Numbered from the stretch's first letter, positions 7,427-17,472 are shown. The stretch: DNA of 64,000 nt from Pseudomonas sp. AOB-7 (GCF_003696305.1 NZ_RFFK01000001.1:248001-312000); one strand, 5' to 3'. Program-made: numbers and translations. Notes: generated from the letters alone by a model not told the origin.

Positions 7427-10400
7427 ATGAAAAGAATGCTTATTAACGCGACTCAGCCCGAAGAGTTGCGTGTTGCCCTGGTAGACGGCCAAAAACTCTA
7501 CGACCTGGACATCGAGTCCGGCGCCCGCGAACAGAAGAAGGCCAACATCTATAAAGGCCGCATCACCCGCGTCGAACCCAGCCTTGAAGCCGCCTTCGTC
7601 GATTTCGGTTCCGAACGCCACGGCTTCCTCCCCCTCAAAGAAATCTCCCGCGAATACTTCTCCAAGGCCCCCGAAGGCGGCCGCGTCAATATCAAGGACG
7701 TGCTCAAGGAAGGCCAGGAAGTCATAGTCCAGGTCGAGAAGGAAGAACGCGGCAACAAGGGTGCGGCCCTGACCACCTTCATCAGCCTGGCCGGTCGTTA
7801 CCTGGTGCTGATGCCGAACAACCCGCGTGCCGGTGGCATCAGCCGCCGCATCGAAGGCGAAGAGCGCAACGAACTGCGCGAAGCGCTGAACGGCCTCAAC
7901 GCCCCGGCCGACATGGGCCTGATCGTGCGCACCGCCGGCCTGGGCCGCTCCAGCGAAGAAATGCAGTGGGACCTCGACTACCTGCTGCAGCTGTGGAGCG
8001 CCATCAAGGAAGCCTCCACCAGCCGCCCCGCCCCGTTCCTGATCTACCAGGAATCCAACGTCATCATCCGCGCCATCCGCGACTACCTGCGCCAGGACAT
8101 CGGCGAAGTGCTGGTCGACAGCGTCGAAGCCCAGGAAGAAGCGCTCTCCTTCATCCAGCAGGTGATGCCGCAGTACGCAAGCAAGATCAAGCTGTACGAA
8201 GACAGCGTGCCGCTGTTCAACCGCTTCCAGATCGAAAGCCAGATCGAGACCGCCTTCCAGCGTGAAGTGAAGCTGCCGTCCGGTGGCTCCATCGTCATCG
8301 ACCCGACCGAAGCCCTGGTCTCCATCGACATCAACTCGGCGCGCGCCACCAAGGGCAGCGACATCGAGGAGACCGCGCTGCAGACCAACCTGGAAGCGGC
8401 CGAGGAAATCGCCCGCCAGCTGCGCCTGCGCGACATCGGCGGCCTGATCGTCATCGACTTCATCGACATGACCCCGGCGAAGAACCAGCGCGCCGTCGAG
8501 GAGAAGGTGCGCGAAGCCCTGGAAGCCGACCGCGCCCGCGTTCAGGTCGGCCGCATCTCGCGCTTCGGCCTGCTGGAAATGTCCCGCCAGCGCCTGCGTC
8601 CGTCCCTGGGCGAGACCAGCGGCATCGTCTGCCCGCGCTGCAACGGTCAAGGCATCATCCGCGACGTCGAATCGCTGTCGCTGGCCATCCTGCGCCTGAT
8701 CGAAGAAGAAGCGCTGAAGGATCGCACCGCCGAAGTCCGCGCCCAGGTGCCGATCCCGGTCGCGGCCTTCCTGCTCAACGAGAAGCGCAACTCGATCACC
8801 AAGATCGAACTGCGCACCCGCGCGCGCATCGTGATCCTGCCCAACGATCACCTGGAAACCCCGCACTTCGAAGTGCAGCGCCTGCGTGACGACAGCCCGG
8901 AGGCCCTGAGCGGCCAGTCCAGCTACGAAATCACCGCCACCGCCGAGAGCGAAGAAGCCCAGCCGGCTGCCGCCACTCGCACCCTGGTACGCCAGGAAGC
9001 CGCGATCAAGGCCGCCCCGCGCAGCAGCGCACCGGCTGCCGCCGAGCCGGCCGCCGCACCGCTGGCCCCGGCCCCCGCGCCGGAGCCGAGCCTGTTCAAG
9101 GGCCTGGTCAAGTCGCTGGTCAGCCTGTTCGCCGGCAAGGAAGAAGAAGCCAAGCCGGCCGTGGTGGAGAAGAAGAGCAGCGAGCGTCCGCCGCGCGAAG
9201 AGCGCCGCAACGGTCGTCAGCAGAGCCGCAATCGCGGCGGTCGTCGCGACGAAGAGCGCAAGCCGCGCGAAGAACGCGCCCCGCGTGAAGAACGCCAGGC
9301 CCGCGAGCCGCGCGAAGAGCGCCAACCGCGCGAGGAGCGTGCTCCACGTGAAGAACGCGCCCCGCGCGAAGGCCAGGAAAACCGCCGCGAGCGCAAACCG
9401 CGCGAAGAGCGTGCCCCGCGCGAGGAACGCGTGCGCGAACTGCGCGAGCCGCTCGACGGCAATGCCGTAGAAGCCCGCAGCGAAGAGCCGCGTGCCGAGC
9501 GCCCGCCGCGCGCCGAGCGTCAGGAGCGTCAACGTCCGCCGCGCGAGGAGCGTCAGCCGCGCGCCGAACAGGCCGAGGCCCTGCAGGACGAAGCCCTGCA
9601 AGACGAAGCCCTGCCGAACGAGGAACAACTGCAGGACGACGAGCAGGACAGCAACGAGGGCGAGCGTCCGCGTCGCCGTTCGCGCGGCCAGCGTCGTCGC
9701 AGCAATCGCCGCGAGCGTCAGCGCGATGCCGACGGCAACCTGATCGAAGGCGCCGAAGAAACCGCTGAAGGCGACGCGCAGAGCGCCCAGGTCGCCGCAG
9801 CCGCCGCCACGGCAGCCGCGGTAGTGGCCGCCAGCGGCGACGAACAGCCCGCGGTCGAAGTGCAGGCCGTCGAGCCGGTTGCAGCGCCCGCCGCGCAAGT
9901 AGCCAGCGAAGAACCCACCGCGCCGGTAGAGGTCGCTGTCGCCGCCGAACCGAGTGAGCCTGCGGTGGTAGCCGAGCAGGTCGCCGAAGTCGTGGTCGAG
10001 GCTGCTCCGGCTGCCGAAGCCCAGGTCGTCGAAGCACCGGTAGCCGAACCAGCGGCCGCGCCAGCCGCCGTGCAGGAAGAAGCCCCGGCAGCCGTGCCAG
10101 AAGCTCCGGTTGCAGCGGCGCAAGAGCCGGTTGCCGCGGCTCCGCTCAGCAGCGGCGGTCGCGCGCCGAACGATCCGCGCGAAGTGCGCCGTCGTCAGCG
10201 CGAAGCCGAGCGCCTGGCCCGCGAAGCCGCCGAAGCAGCAGCCGCCGCTCCGACAGCGCACGCCGTTGTTGCCGAAGCCGAGGCCGCTCCGGTCGAAGCT
10301 CAGCCGGCCGTTGCGACCGAGCAAAGCGTCGAAAGCGCCCCGGTTGCCAGCGAGCAGGTAGTGGTCGAGCCGAGCGAAGCGACCGACGAACAGCCGAACG

Positions 10401-10450
10401 CCGAGAGCGAAGTGGAAAGCGAGAAGGAAGAGGTCAAGCCGCAGGTTTGA
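7427..10450 (+). CDS. rne: Ribonuclease E
   Basis: Endoribonuclease that scaffolds the RNA degradosome, processes rRNA and tRNA and starts mRNA decay. 1007 aa. The catalytic half (1-510) has the S1 domain near 38-120, metal ligands D301 (SIDINSA) and D344 (VIDFIDM), and the zinc-link CPRC at 402-405. A short amphipathic segment, [14 protein letters not shown] near 560, resembles the membrane-binding helix. The disordered arginine-rich part then has nine PREER units, followed by a long Ala/Val/Glu-rich stretch and an NDPRE motif near residue 915. The start [10 protein letters not shown] is identical to other RNase E proteins. Divergent from rluC. Confidence 0.98.
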   Translation: MKRMLINATQPEELRVALVDGQKLYDLDIESGAREQKKANIYKGRITRVEPSLEAAFVDFGSERHGFLPLKEISREYFSKAPEGGRVNIKDVLKEGQEVIVQVEKEERGNKGAALTTFISLAGRYLVLMPNNPRAGGISRRIEGEERNELREALNGLNAPADMGLIVRTAGLGRSSEEMQWDLDYLLQLWSAIKEASTSRPAPFLIYQESNVIIRAIRDYLRQDIGEVLVDSVEAQEEALSFIQQVMPQYASKIKLYEDSVPLFNRFQIESQIETAFQREVKLPSGGSIVIDPTEALVSIDINSARATKGSDIEETALQTNLEAAEEIARQLRLRDIGGLIVIDFIDMTPAKNQRAVEEKVREALEADRARVQVGRISRFGLLEMSRQRLRPSLGETSGIVCPRCNGQGIIRDVESLSLAILRLIEEEALKDRTAEVRAQVPIPVAAFLLNEKRNSITKIELRTRARIVILPNDHLETPHFEVQRLRDDSPEALSGQSSYEITATAESEEAQPAAATRTLVRQEAAIKAAPRSSAPAAAEPAAAPLAPAPAPEPSLFKGLVKSLVSLFAGKEEEAKPAVVEKKSSERPPREERRNGRQQSRNRGGRRDEERKPREERAPREERQAREPREERQPREERAPREERAPREGQENRRERKPREERAPREERVRELREPLDGNAVEARSEEPRAERPPRAERQERQRPPREERQPRAEQAEALQDEALQDEALPNEEQLQDDEQDSNEGERPRRRSRGQRRRSNRRERQRDADGNLIEGAEETAEGDAQSAQVAAAAATAAAVVAASGDEQPAVEVQAVEPVAAPAAQVASEEPTAPVEVAVAAEPSEPAVVAEQVAEVVVEAAPAAEAQVVEAPVAEPAAAPAAVQEEAPAAVPEAPVAAAQEPVAAAPLSSGGRAPNDPREVRRRQREAERLAREAAEAAAAAPTAHAVVAEAEAAPVEAQPAVATEQSVESAPVASEQVVVEPSEATDEQPNAESEVESEKEEVKPQV

Positions 10451-10465
10451 TGCTCGGCTCGCAAT

Positions 10466-10497
10466 GAAAAAGGGGATGCCTAGGCATCCCCTTTTTT
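10466..10497 (+). terminator. Rho-independent terminator of rne
   Basis: AAGGGGATGCC-TA-GGCATCCCCTT stem followed by a T run, 15 nt after the rne stop. The A-rich left flank means it could also act on minus-strand transcripts from murB. Confidence 0.9.
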
Positions 10498-10530
10498 ATG
10501 TCTGAGCGAAAAGCGCCTTGGACTTTGCAC

Positions 10531-10590
10531 GTTCGCGGCTGAAGCCGCTCCTACGAGAGCCGTGCAGTTCCTGTGGGAGCGGCTTTCGGC
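10531..10590. repeat. Pair of REP palindromes (GTAGGAGCGGC type)
   Basis: Two REP-like units face each other: GCGGCTGAAGCCGCTCCTAC (10535-10554, reverse orientation) and GTGGGAGCGGCTTTCGGCTC (10573-10592). They carry the GTAG/GTGG tetranucleotide that marks REPs mobilised by RAYT transposases, with those ends pointing inwards. It lies between the rne terminator and the end of murB. No transposase gene is nearby. Confidence 0.75.
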
Positions 10591-10661
10591 TCTGGCATCC
10601 TGCTTCGCCCTACCTCCTGCATCCATGCAGTCGTATCCGCGAATGCGCTCGAACCTGGCGC

Positions 10662-11681
10662 TCAGAGCACGTTGGGTTCGATTTCCAGCTCGACGCCGAA
10701 GCGTGCCTGAATATCCGCCTGGATACGCCGCGCCAGGGCCAGCAGTTGCTCGCCGCTGGCCTGGCCATAGTTGACCAGGACCAGCGCCTGCAGGCGGTGC
10801 ACCCCGGCATCGCCGTCGCGAAAGCCCTTCCACCCTGCCCGCTCGATCAGCCAGCCGGCGGCCAGCTTCAGCAGCCCCTCGCCCGCCGGATAGCCGACCA
10901 GATCGGCATGCTCGGCGCGAATGCGCTCGGCGACCGCGTTCGACACCAGCGGGTTCTTGAAGAAGCTGCCGGCATTGCCCAGCTCGGCCGGATCCGGCAG
11001 CTTCTCGCTGCGGATGGCGCAGATCGCCCGGCTCACATCGCTGGCGGTCGGCGCCTCGATGCCCATCGCGGCCAGGCGCTGGCGCACCGGGCCATAGTCC
11101 AGGCGCAGTGCCGCCACACGGCTCAGTTGCAAGCGCACGCGCAGGATCAGCCAGCGCCCCGCCTCGCGCTTGAACAGGCTGTCGCGGTAGGCGAAGGCGC
11201 ATTCGTCCAGGTTGAAGTCGCGCAGCTCGCCGCTCTGCCGATCCAGCGCGGTAAGGCCGACGAACAGGTCCTTGAGCTCGACGCCATAGGCGCCGATGTT
11301 CTGCATCGGCGCGGCGCCGACGGTGCCGGGGATCAGGCTGAGATTCTCCAGACCGTTAAGCCCCTGTTCCAGGCTCCACAGCACGAAGGGATGCCAGGGT
11401 TCGCCGGCTTCGGCCTCCACCAGCACCCGTTCGCCATCGTCTTCGAGGATGCGAATGCCGCGACTGGCCATGCGCAGCACCAGCGCCTCGACATCGCGGG
11501 TCAGCAGCAGGTTGCTGCCGCCACCGATCACCAGCAGCGGCAGATCATGTGACTCAGCCAGACGCAGCGCTTCGCGCACTTCGTCGTCGTTATGGGCTTG
11601 GGCAAACAGTCGGGCGCCTACCTCGACGCCGAAGCTGTTGAAGGCCTTGAGCGAAACCTCGCTCTGCAGATGCAGGCTCAC
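10662..11681 (-). CDS. murB: UDP-N-acetylenolpyruvoylglucosamine reductase MurB
   Basis: FAD-dependent NADPH reductase that makes UDP-N-acetylmuramate in peptidoglycan precursor synthesis. 339 aa, type I MurB (E. coli-like, with the extra C-terminal region). FAD-binding VIGGGSNLLLT is near residue 50, the PGTVGAAPMQNIGAYG block follows, and the proton-donor Ser is in NAGSFFKNP. It is the last gene of the leftward operon and overlaps the phosphatase gene by 4 nt. Confidence 0.97.
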   Translation of the reverse strand: MSLHLQSEVSLKAFNSFGVEVGARLFAQAHNDDEVREALRLAESHDLPLLVIGGGSNLLLTRDVEALVLRMASRGIRILEDDGERVLVEAEAGEPWHPFVLWSLEQGLNGLENLSLIPGTVGAAPMQNIGAYGVELKDLFVGLTALDRQSGELRDFNLDECAFAYRDSLFKREAGRWLILRVRLQLSRVAALRLDYGPVRQRLAAMGIEAPTASDVSRAICAIRSEKLPDPAELGNAGSFFKNPLVSNAVAERIRAEHADLVGYPAGEGLLKLAAGWLIERAGWKGFRDGDAGVHRLQALVLVNYGQASGEQLLALARRIQADIQARFGVELEIEPNVL

Positions 11682-12142
11682 AGGCGCCCCCTGATCTCGG
11701 TCAGCAATGCCTCGCTGGCCTGCTCGATCAGGTCCAGCACCTGCTCGAAGCCGTCTTCGCCGCCGTAATAAGGATCAGGCACGTCGTCCAGGGCCAGCTC
11801 ATAGCGACGCAGATAGAGATCCAGATCCGCCTGGGCACCTGCCGGACGCAGCGCCTGCAGATTGCGCAGATTGCTCTGGTCCATGGCCAGGATCAGGTCG
11901 AAGCGCTGAAAATCGGCCGCCTCGACCTGCCGCGCGCGCAGCGCCGACAGGTCATAGCCGCGGCGCTGCGCGGCGATGCGGGTGCGACTGTCGGGCGCCT
12001 TGCCTACATGCCAGTCGCCGGTACCGGCGGAATCCACCTGCACCCGATCCTCCAGGCCGGCGGCGCGCAGCTTGTGGCGCAAGACGCCTTCGGCCGTGGG
12101 CGAACGGCAGATATTGCCCAGGCAGACGAACAGGACTTTCAT
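11678..12142 (-). CDS. Low-molecular-weight protein-tyrosine phosphatase
   Basis: 154 aa, the standard length for this family. The P-loop VCLGNICRSPTAE has the nucleophile C7 and R13 (Cx5R), and the general acid is the Asp of DPYYGG near residue 123. It dephosphorylates protein tyrosines in the cytosol. Its start overlaps the kdsB stop in ATGA, and its stop overlaps the murB start, so it is translationally coupled to LPS and peptidoglycan genes. No Wzc-type tyrosine kinase is in the window, so the substrate is unknown. Confidence 0.93.
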   Translation of the reverse strand: MKVLFVCLGNICRSPTAEGVLRHKLRAAGLEDRVQVDSAGTGDWHVGKAPDSRTRIAAQRRGYDLSALRARQVEAADFQRFDLILAMDQSNLRNLQALRPAGAQADLDLYLRRYELALDDVPDPYYGGEDGFEQVLDLIEQASEALLTEIRGRL

Positions 12143-12906
12143 CAGGCCCCCAGCAGGCGGCGCACCCGCTCCAGGTCTTCGGCAGTATCCACGCCGGCGG
12201 CCGGCGCCTCGAGGGCATCGGCGACATGGATGCGTACGCCGTGGTACAGCGCGCGCAGTTGTTCCAGGCACTCGGTGTCTTCCAGCCAGCACGGGCCCCA
12301 GGCGACGAAGTCGTGGAGGAAGCCGGCGCGGTAGGCGTAGATGCCGATATGACGACGATAGGGCACGCCTTGTGGCAGTACGTCGCGACTCTGGGCGAAG
12401 GCGTCGCGCGCCCAGGCCAGCGGCGCGCGGCTGAAGGTCAGGGCCAGGCCATTCTTGTCGGCGACCACCTTGACCACATTGGGGTTGAACAACGCCTGGA
12501 CGTCCTCGATGGGCTCGGCCAGGGTGGCGATAGCGGCCTGCGGATTGGCCGCCAGGTTGGCCGCCACCTGGTCGATGATCGCCGGCGGGATCAGCGGCTC
12601 GTCGCCCTGCACGTTGACCACTATGGCATCGTCGGCCAGGCCGAGCTGGCTGGCGACCTCGGCCAGGCGGTCGGTGCCGGAGTTGTGATCCTCGCGGGTC
12701 AGCAGCACCTCGGCGCCGAAGGCCTGGCAGGCCTCGACGATGCGCGCATCGTCGGTGGCCACCACCACACGGGCGGCGGAACTCTTCTTCGCCTGCTCCC
12801 AGACGTGCTGCACCATGGGCTTGCCGGCGATGTCCTGCAGCGGCTTGCCGGGCAGGCGGGTGGAGGCGTAACGGGCGGGAATGACGACGGTAAAGGCTGC
12901 GCTCAT
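12142..12906 (-). CDS. kdsB: CMP-KDO synthetase KdsB
   Basis: 3-deoxy-manno-octulosonate cytidylyltransferase; activates KDO as CMP-KDO for the LPS inner core. 254 aa. The N-terminus [20 protein letters not shown] is the nucleotide-binding motif, followed by VVVATDD and [11 protein letters not shown]. It starts directly after the Trm112-like gene stop and ends in a 4-nt overlap with the tyrosine phosphatase gene. Together with lpxK it forms the LPS part of the operon. Confidence 0.97.
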   Translation of the reverse strand: MSAAFTVVIPARYASTRLPGKPLQDIAGKPMVQHVWEQAKKSSAARVVVATDDARIVEACQAFGAEVLLTREDHNSGTDRLAEVASQLGLADDAIVVNVQGDEPLIPPAIIDQVAANLAANPQAAIATLAEPIEDVQALFNPNVVKVVADKNGLALTFSRAPLAWARDAFAQSRDVLPQGVPYRRHIGIYAYRAGFLHDFVAWGPCWLEDTECLEQLRALYHGVRIHVADALEAPAAGVDTAEDLERVRRLLGA

Positions 12907-13092
12907 TTACTTGTCCAGGCGCTCGTCGGTGCTGAGGGTGCGCGCCTCGCTTTCCAGCATCACCGGGATGCCGTCGCGAATCGGGTAGGCCACGCCGGCG
13001 CCCTTGCTGATCAGTTCGGTCTTGTCTTCGGAGAGCTGCAGCGGGCCCTTGCAGATCGGGCAGGCGAGGATATCGAGCAGTTTAGGGTCCAT
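12907..13092 (-). CDS. Trm112-like zinc-ribbon protein (YcaR family)
   Basis: 61-aa protein beginning [20 protein letters not shown]. It has one CPxC half of a zinc ribbon and the [11 protein letters not shown] signature of the Trm112/YcaR family. In eukaryotes and archaea Trm112 activates methyltransferases; the bacterial role is unclear. It is wedged between lpxK (19 nt upstream) and kdsB (immediately downstream), as in E. coli and Pseudomonas. No partner methyltransferase is visible in the operon. Confidence 0.93.
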   Translation of the reverse strand: MDPKLLDILACPICKGPLQLSEDKTELISKGAGVAYPIRDGIPVMLESEARTLSTDERLDK

Positions 13093-13111
13093 GGCGGAGT
13101 CCTTGATGGGG

Positions 13112-14116
13112 TCATGAAGACCCCGGTATGAGGCGGGCCAACTCCTTGTCCAACCAGGCGACGAAGGCCGGCGTGGGCACGGCATCGACGGCCAGGTACC
13201 ACCAGTCGGCGGCGGCGAAGGCCCGGCATTTCACCGCATCCTTCTCGGTCATCAGCACGGGCAGCGGCGGCTCGAAGCGGAGCTGCGCGGCGTCGTACTG
13301 GGCATGGTCGGCGAAAGGGTGCGGAACCGGTCGCCAGTTTAGCGCTTCGAGGGTGGCGAAGAAACGCTGCGGGTTGCCGATGCCGGCCACCGCATGCACG
13401 GCCTGCCCGGCGGGGAAATGATCCAGGGGCACGCGCTCGCCGCTGGCCAGGTTGACCAGGGCGGTCGGCTGCAGGCGGAAGGCGTAGCCGTCGGCGCGAT
13501 CGGCCTCGGCGCCGTTGAACAGCACGGCGTCCACCTCATCGAGGCGCTCGGCCGGCTCGCGCAACGGTCCGGCCGGCAGGCAGCGGCGGTTGCCCAGGCC
13601 GCGGGCGGCGTCGATCAGCACCAGCTCCAGGTCGCGCGCCAGGCGGTAGTGCTGCAGGCCGTCGTCGCAGAGGATCAGATCCAGCGGCTCCTCGGCCAGC
13701 AGCGCACGCACCGCACGGCCGCGATCCGGGTCGATCATCAGCGGCACAGCGGTGCGCTGGACGATCAACAGCGGCTCGTCGCCGGCCTGCGCCGCCGGCT
13801 GCTCGGCGCGCACCCGCCAGGGCAGGCTCGGCGGCGTGGCGCCATAGCCGCGACTGACCACGCCGACCTTGAGGCCGCGGGCACGGCAGTGCTGGATCAG
13901 AAAGAGGATCAACGGAGTCTTGCCGGTGCCGCCGACGGTGATGTTGCCCACCACCAGCACCGGCACCGGCGCGCGGTAGATCTCGCCCGCGCCGGCGAGA
14001 AAGCGCGCGCGCTTGCCCTGCACCACGCGGCGGTACAGCCACTCCAGCGGGCGCAACAGCGCCAGCGCCGGATGGCCGCGGTACCAGGCGTCGAGCAGAC
14101 GGTCGGCAGCGCTCAC
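13112..14116 (-). CDS. lpxK: Tetraacyldisaccharide 4'-kinase LpxK
   Basis: Phosphorylates the 4' position of the lipid A disaccharide at the inner membrane. 334 aa. The Walker A is [13 protein letters not shown] near residue 55, with an N-terminal amphipathic/hydrophobic helix ([14 protein letters not shown]) typical of membrane-bound LpxK. The start is GTG, preceded by AGGAAAG at a 7-nt distance, and the gene starts immediately after the exbD stop. Confidence 0.96.
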   Translation of the reverse strand: MSAADRLLDAWYRGHPALALLRPLEWLYRRVVQGKRARFLAGAGEIYRAPVPVLVVGNITVGGTGKTPLILFLIQHCRARGLKVGVVSRGYGATPPSLPWRVRAEQPAAQAGDEPLLIVQRTAVPLMIDPDRGRAVRALLAEEPLDLILCDDGLQHYRLARDLELVLIDAARGLGNRRCLPAGPLREPAERLDEVDAVLFNGAEADRADGYAFRLQPTALVNLASGERVPLDHFPAGQAVHAVAGIGNPQRFFATLEALNWRPVPHPFADHAQYDAAQLRFEPPLPVLMTEKDAVKCRAFAAADWWYLAVDAVPTPAFVAWLDKELARLIPGSS

Positions 14117-14545
14117 TTAAGGGCTTTCCTGTGCTTCCACCGTGGTGATGCGCAGGTGCGCGAAGCCCAGCTTGCCGGCCGCGTCCATGGCGGTGATCAC
14201 CGCCTGGTGCGGGGTCTTGCCGTCGGCGCTGATGATCAGCGGCAGGCTGTTGTCGCCGTCGGACTCCTTCTGCAGCGCCGCCATCAGGTTGCTCAGGTTG
14301 CTTTCCAGCAGCGCCTTGCCGTTCACCGAGAAGGCGCCGTCGGTACCGATCAGGATCTCCAGCTGTTTCATCTCGGTCTGCTCCGGCGGCGTGCCGCTGA
14401 CGGCCTCGGGCAGGTCGACCTTGAGCTGGGTTTCGCGGGTGAAGGTGGTGGTGACCACGAAGAACAGCAGCAGGATGAATACCACGTCGATCAGCGAGGC
14501 CAGGTTGATCTCGACGCTCTCCCGCGGTTTGCGCCGGAATTTCAC
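14117..14545 (-). CDS. exbD: ExbD/TolR family proton-channel protein
   Basis: 142 aa with one N-terminal transmembrane helix (ASLIDVVFILLLFFVVTTTF, residues about 16-35) that carries the conserved proton-relay Asp (D20), then a periplasmic domain. Partner of the ExbB-like protein encoded just upstream. GTG start overlapping the exbB stop (GTGA). There is no tonB, tolA or tolB nearby. The placement between comEC and lpxK suggests an envelope or LPS-related energy-coupling job, but that is inference. Confidence 0.9.
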   Translation of the reverse strand: MKFRRKPRESVEINLASLIDVVFILLLFFVVTTTFTRETQLKVDLPEAVSGTPPEQTEMKQLEILIGTDGAFSVNGKALLESNLSNLMAALQKESDGDNSLPLIISADGKTPHQAVITAMDAAGKLGFAHLRITTVEAQESP

Positions 14546-15174
14546 GCCTTGCCCTCGCCCAGGTCGACGTCGCGGTCGCCCTGCACCATTTCCACCAGCT
14601 TGATCGCCTCCTGCTCCATGCCCACCACCAGCTCGTCGACGCGACGCTGCAGGTAGCGATGGAAGAACAGCGCCGGAATCGCCACCATCAGGCCAGCGGC
14701 GGTGGTGATCAGCGCCTTGGAGATACCGCCGGCGAGCATCGGCGCATTGGCCATGCCCGAGCCCATGAAGGAGCTGAAGATTTCGATCATGCCCAGCACG
14801 GTGCCGAGCAGGCCGAGCAGCGGGGCGATGCCGGCGATGGTGCCGAGGGCGTTGAGGTAGCGCTCCAGCTCATGGATGACGCGGGCCGCGGCCTCCTCGA
14901 TGCATTCCTTCATGATCTCGCGACCATGCTTGGAGTTGGCCAGGCCGGCGGCGAGGATCTGCCCCAGCGGCGAATGCTCGCGCAGTTCCTTGAGTTTCTG
15001 GTTGTTGAGCTTCTTGTCCTTGATCCAGCGCCAGACCTGGGCCAGCAGGTTGGCCGGGGTGACGCGGGCGGGCCGCAGGGTCCACAGGCGCTCGGCAACG
15101 ATGCCGGCCGCGGCGATGGAGCAGAGAATGATCGGCAGCATCATCCAGCCGCCAGCTTTGACCAGTTCCCACAC
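14542..15174 (-). CDS. exbB: ExbB/TolQ/MotA family proton-channel protein
   Basis: 210-aa inner-membrane protein with three hydrophobic segments: WMMLPIILCSIAAAGIVAE at the N-terminus and two long helices near 105-130 and 150-175 (LGTIAGIAPLLGLLGTVLGM and ALITTAAGLMVAIPALFF), the MotA/TolQ/ExbB fold. The chosen start is the GTG before WELVKAGG, 10 nt after a GAGGGGG ribosome site; an in-frame GTG 11 codons upstream lacks one. Forms a proton-driven channel with the downstream ExbD-like protein. It resembles the TolQ-type gene at this position in P. aeruginosa, not the canonical tol-pal copy. Confidence 0.9.
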   Translation of the reverse strand: MWELVKAGGWMMLPIILCSIAAAGIVAERLWTLRPARVTPANLLAQVWRWIKDKKLNNQKLKELREHSPLGQILAAGLANSKHGREIMKECIEEAAARVIHELERYLNALGTIAGIAPLLGLLGTVLGMIEIFSSFMGSGMANAPMLAGGISKALITTAAGLMVAIPALFFHRYLQRRVDELVVGMEQEAIKLVEMVQGDRDVDLGEGKA

Positions 15175-15246
15175 GGTAGAGAATCCCCCTCGAAAAAGTG
15201 GCGCCACTCTAGCATAGGGTGCCGCCCTCGCCGACCGCCGCCGTTC

Positions 15247-17472
15247 TCATTTTTCCCGCCAGAAACGTGCCTGGCGTCGCAACGCCTGCGCCTCGCCCTG
15301 CTCGCCCAGCAGCAGGCGCAGGGCGCCGCTGGTGGCGCTGTCGTGCAGCCGGGCGCCGGCCTCGCGGTAACGCGCCAACACCTGCGGATGGGGATGGCCG
15401 AAGTTGTTGTGACGGCCGCGGGCGATCAGCACATGGCGCGGCGCCACCGCGTCGACGAAGGCCCGGCTGGAGGAGCTGCGGCTGCCATGGTGCGGCGCCA
15501 GCAGCCAGTGCGCCGCCAGGGGAAAGTCATCCTGCAGCAACGCTTGCTCGGCGCGCGCATCGATATCGCCGGTCAGCAGCAGGCGCTCGCCGCCCGCTTC
15601 CACCAGCAGCACGCAGGAGCTCTGGTTGCCCGGCGCCGCCTGCACCCAGCGCCACAGGCGAAAGCTGACGCCATCCCACTGCCACTGCCGGCCCGACTCG
15701 CAGGGCTCGGCCGCAAGCCGCGACCCCAGGCGTTCGGGCTCACCGCTGAGCAGGCGCGCCACCGGCAGGCCGGCGACGATCGCGGCGGCGCCGCCGGCGT
15801 GGTCGTTGTCGGCATGGCTGAGCAGCAGCAGATCGAGGCGCTGCAGGTTCAGCGCGCGCAACGACGGCAGGACGATGCGCTCGCCGCTGTCGAAATCGCC
15901 GAAACGCGGCCCGGCGTCGTACAGCAGGCTGTGCGCGCGGGTGCGCACCAGCACCGATAACCCCTGCCCCACGTCCAGCAGCCAGACCTCGGCGCGCCCC
16001 TCCGGCAACGCCGGCGGCGGCAGAAACAGCGCCGGCAACAGCAGGGCCAGGCCGGGCAGGCGTAGCGGTACCCCGGCCGGCAGCAACAACAGCAGCGCCC
16101 CGCCCAGGGCCAGCAGCCAGGCCCACAGCGGCAGATTGCTCGGCAACCAGGCCGGCAGCCAGCCAGCGATATGCCCGAGCAACAGAAACAACAGCTGCAG
16201 GGCGCCGCCGGCCAGCCACAGCAGGCCCTCGCCCAAGCCCGGCACGGGCAGCAGCAGGGTGCCGAGCAAGGCCAGCGGCACCACCAGCAGACCGACCCAG
16301 GGCACGGCGATCAGGTTGGCCAACGGCCCGCTACTGCTGACCGGCAAGCCGAGGATCAGCATCAGCGGCAGCAGGCCGATGGCCATGGTCCACTGCGCGC
16401 GGGTCAGCCCGCGCCACCAGCCCCACACGCCCAGGCGGCCGCCGAACACCAGAATCAGGATTGCCACCGCGGCGAAGGACAACCAGAAGCCCGGCTGCAG
16501 CGAGGCCAGCGGTTCCAGCAGCAACACCGAGAGCAAGGCCAGCAGCAGCGGCCACCAGGCGCCGAGATGACGAAAGCGCAGGCGCCACAGCAGCACCAGC
16601 GCCACCATCACGCAGGCCCGCCGCACCGGCACCTCGAAACCGGCGAGCAGGCCGTACCCCAGGGCGCCGACCAAGGCCAGGACACAGGCGGCCGGCAGCC
16701 AGGGCCAGCGCCGTGGCCAGGCTCCCACACGCGCCAGGAAGGCCACCAGGCCATAGAGAAACCCCGCCAGCAGGGCAATGTGCTGACCGGAAATGACCAT
16801 CAGGTGCACCGTGCCGGTGTGCTGCAGCAGGCGCCAGTCGGCGGTCGTCAGCCCCGAGCCGTCGCCCAGCACCAGGGCGGCGATACCGCCCTCGCGGCCG
16901 AAGGCCGGAGCCGCCAGCAAACGCTGGCGCAAGCCATCGCGCCAGCTGCCCAGGCCACTGGCCGGCGCCAGCCGCTGGCCAGCCTTGATCGTGCCGGTGG
17001 CGCCAATGCGCTGCGCCAGCAGCCAGGCCTCGTAATCGAAGCGGTGCGGATTGACCAGACCATGCGGGCGCTTGAGGTTGACCGCCAGGCGCCAGCGCTC
17101 GCCGCCGCGAATATCCGACCCGCCATACCAGGCTAAGCGCAGCCGCCGCGGCAGCTCGGCGCGGCGCGAATGGGCGCCCTCCAGCTGGAAACGCACCACG
17201 CCCTCACCGACCTCCGGCAGGCCGACCACCCGCCCCTCCAGCCACAGGGTGCGACCGTCCAGCGCCGGCGCCAGGCGGTCGTCCAGGGCCCACTGCGCCG
17301 AACAGCAGGCCCAGGCCAGACCGAGCAGAAAGCAGCCGATGAAATAGAGCCGCGAGAGCAACAACAGCAGCCCGGCGCCGGCCAGCAGCGCCAGCAGCCA
17401 TCCCGGCGGCAACTGCGGCAGAAATCGCAGCGACAGCAAGCCCGCGGCCAGCGCCAACATCCCTGTGCGCAT
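15247..17472 (-). CDS. comEC: DNA uptake channel ComEC/Rec2
   Basis: Inner-membrane channel that carries single-stranded DNA into the cytosol in natural transformation. 741 aa: N-terminal DUF4131-like segment, a large polytopic competence domain with many Leu/Ala/Gly-rich helices between about 210 and 500, and a C-terminal metallo-beta-lactamase-like domain with LLSHADNDHAGGA and LAPHHGS. The second of two close ATGs (17472) is preferred because GAGGGA lies about 8 nt before it. First gene of the leftward block running to murB; intact, so competence genes appear maintained. Confidence 0.93.
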   Translation of the reverse strand: MRTGMLALAAGLLSLRFLPQLPPGWLLALLAGAGLLLLLSRLYFIGCFLLGLAWACCSAQWALDDRLAPALDGRTLWLEGRVVGLPEVGEGVVRFQLEGAHSRRAELPRRLRLAWYGGSDIRGGERWRLAVNLKRPHGLVNPHRFDYEAWLLAQRIGATGTIKAGQRLAPASGLGSWRDGLRQRLLAAPAFGREGGIAALVLGDGSGLTTADWRLLQHTGTVHLMVISGQHIALLAGFLYGLVAFLARVGAWPRRWPWLPAACVLALVGALGYGLLAGFEVPVRRACVMVALVLLWRLRFRHLGAWWPLLLALLSVLLLEPLASLQPGFWLSFAAVAILILVFGGRLGVWGWWRGLTRAQWTMAIGLLPLMLILGLPVSSSGPLANLIAVPWVGLLVVPLALLGTLLLPVPGLGEGLLWLAGGALQLLFLLLGHIAGWLPAWLPSNLPLWAWLLALGGALLLLLPAGVPLRLPGLALLLPALFLPPPALPEGRAEVWLLDVGQGLSVLVRTRAHSLLYDAGPRFGDFDSGERIVLPSLRALNLQRLDLLLLSHADNDHAGGAAAIVAGLPVARLLSGEPERLGSRLAAEPCESGRQWQWDGVSFRLWRWVQAAPGNQSSCVLLVEAGGERLLLTGDIDARAEQALLQDDFPLAAHWLLAPHHGSRSSSSRAFVDAVAPRHVLIARGRHNNFGHPHPQVLARYREAGARLHDSATSGALRLLLGEQGEAQALRRQARFWREK

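Noticed and set aside
7319..10324. Open frame of about 1000 codons antisense to rne
   Set aside because: Its product is low-complexity and has no recognisable domain. High-GC codon use in rne clears stops from this frame; the rne frame has all RNase E motifs.
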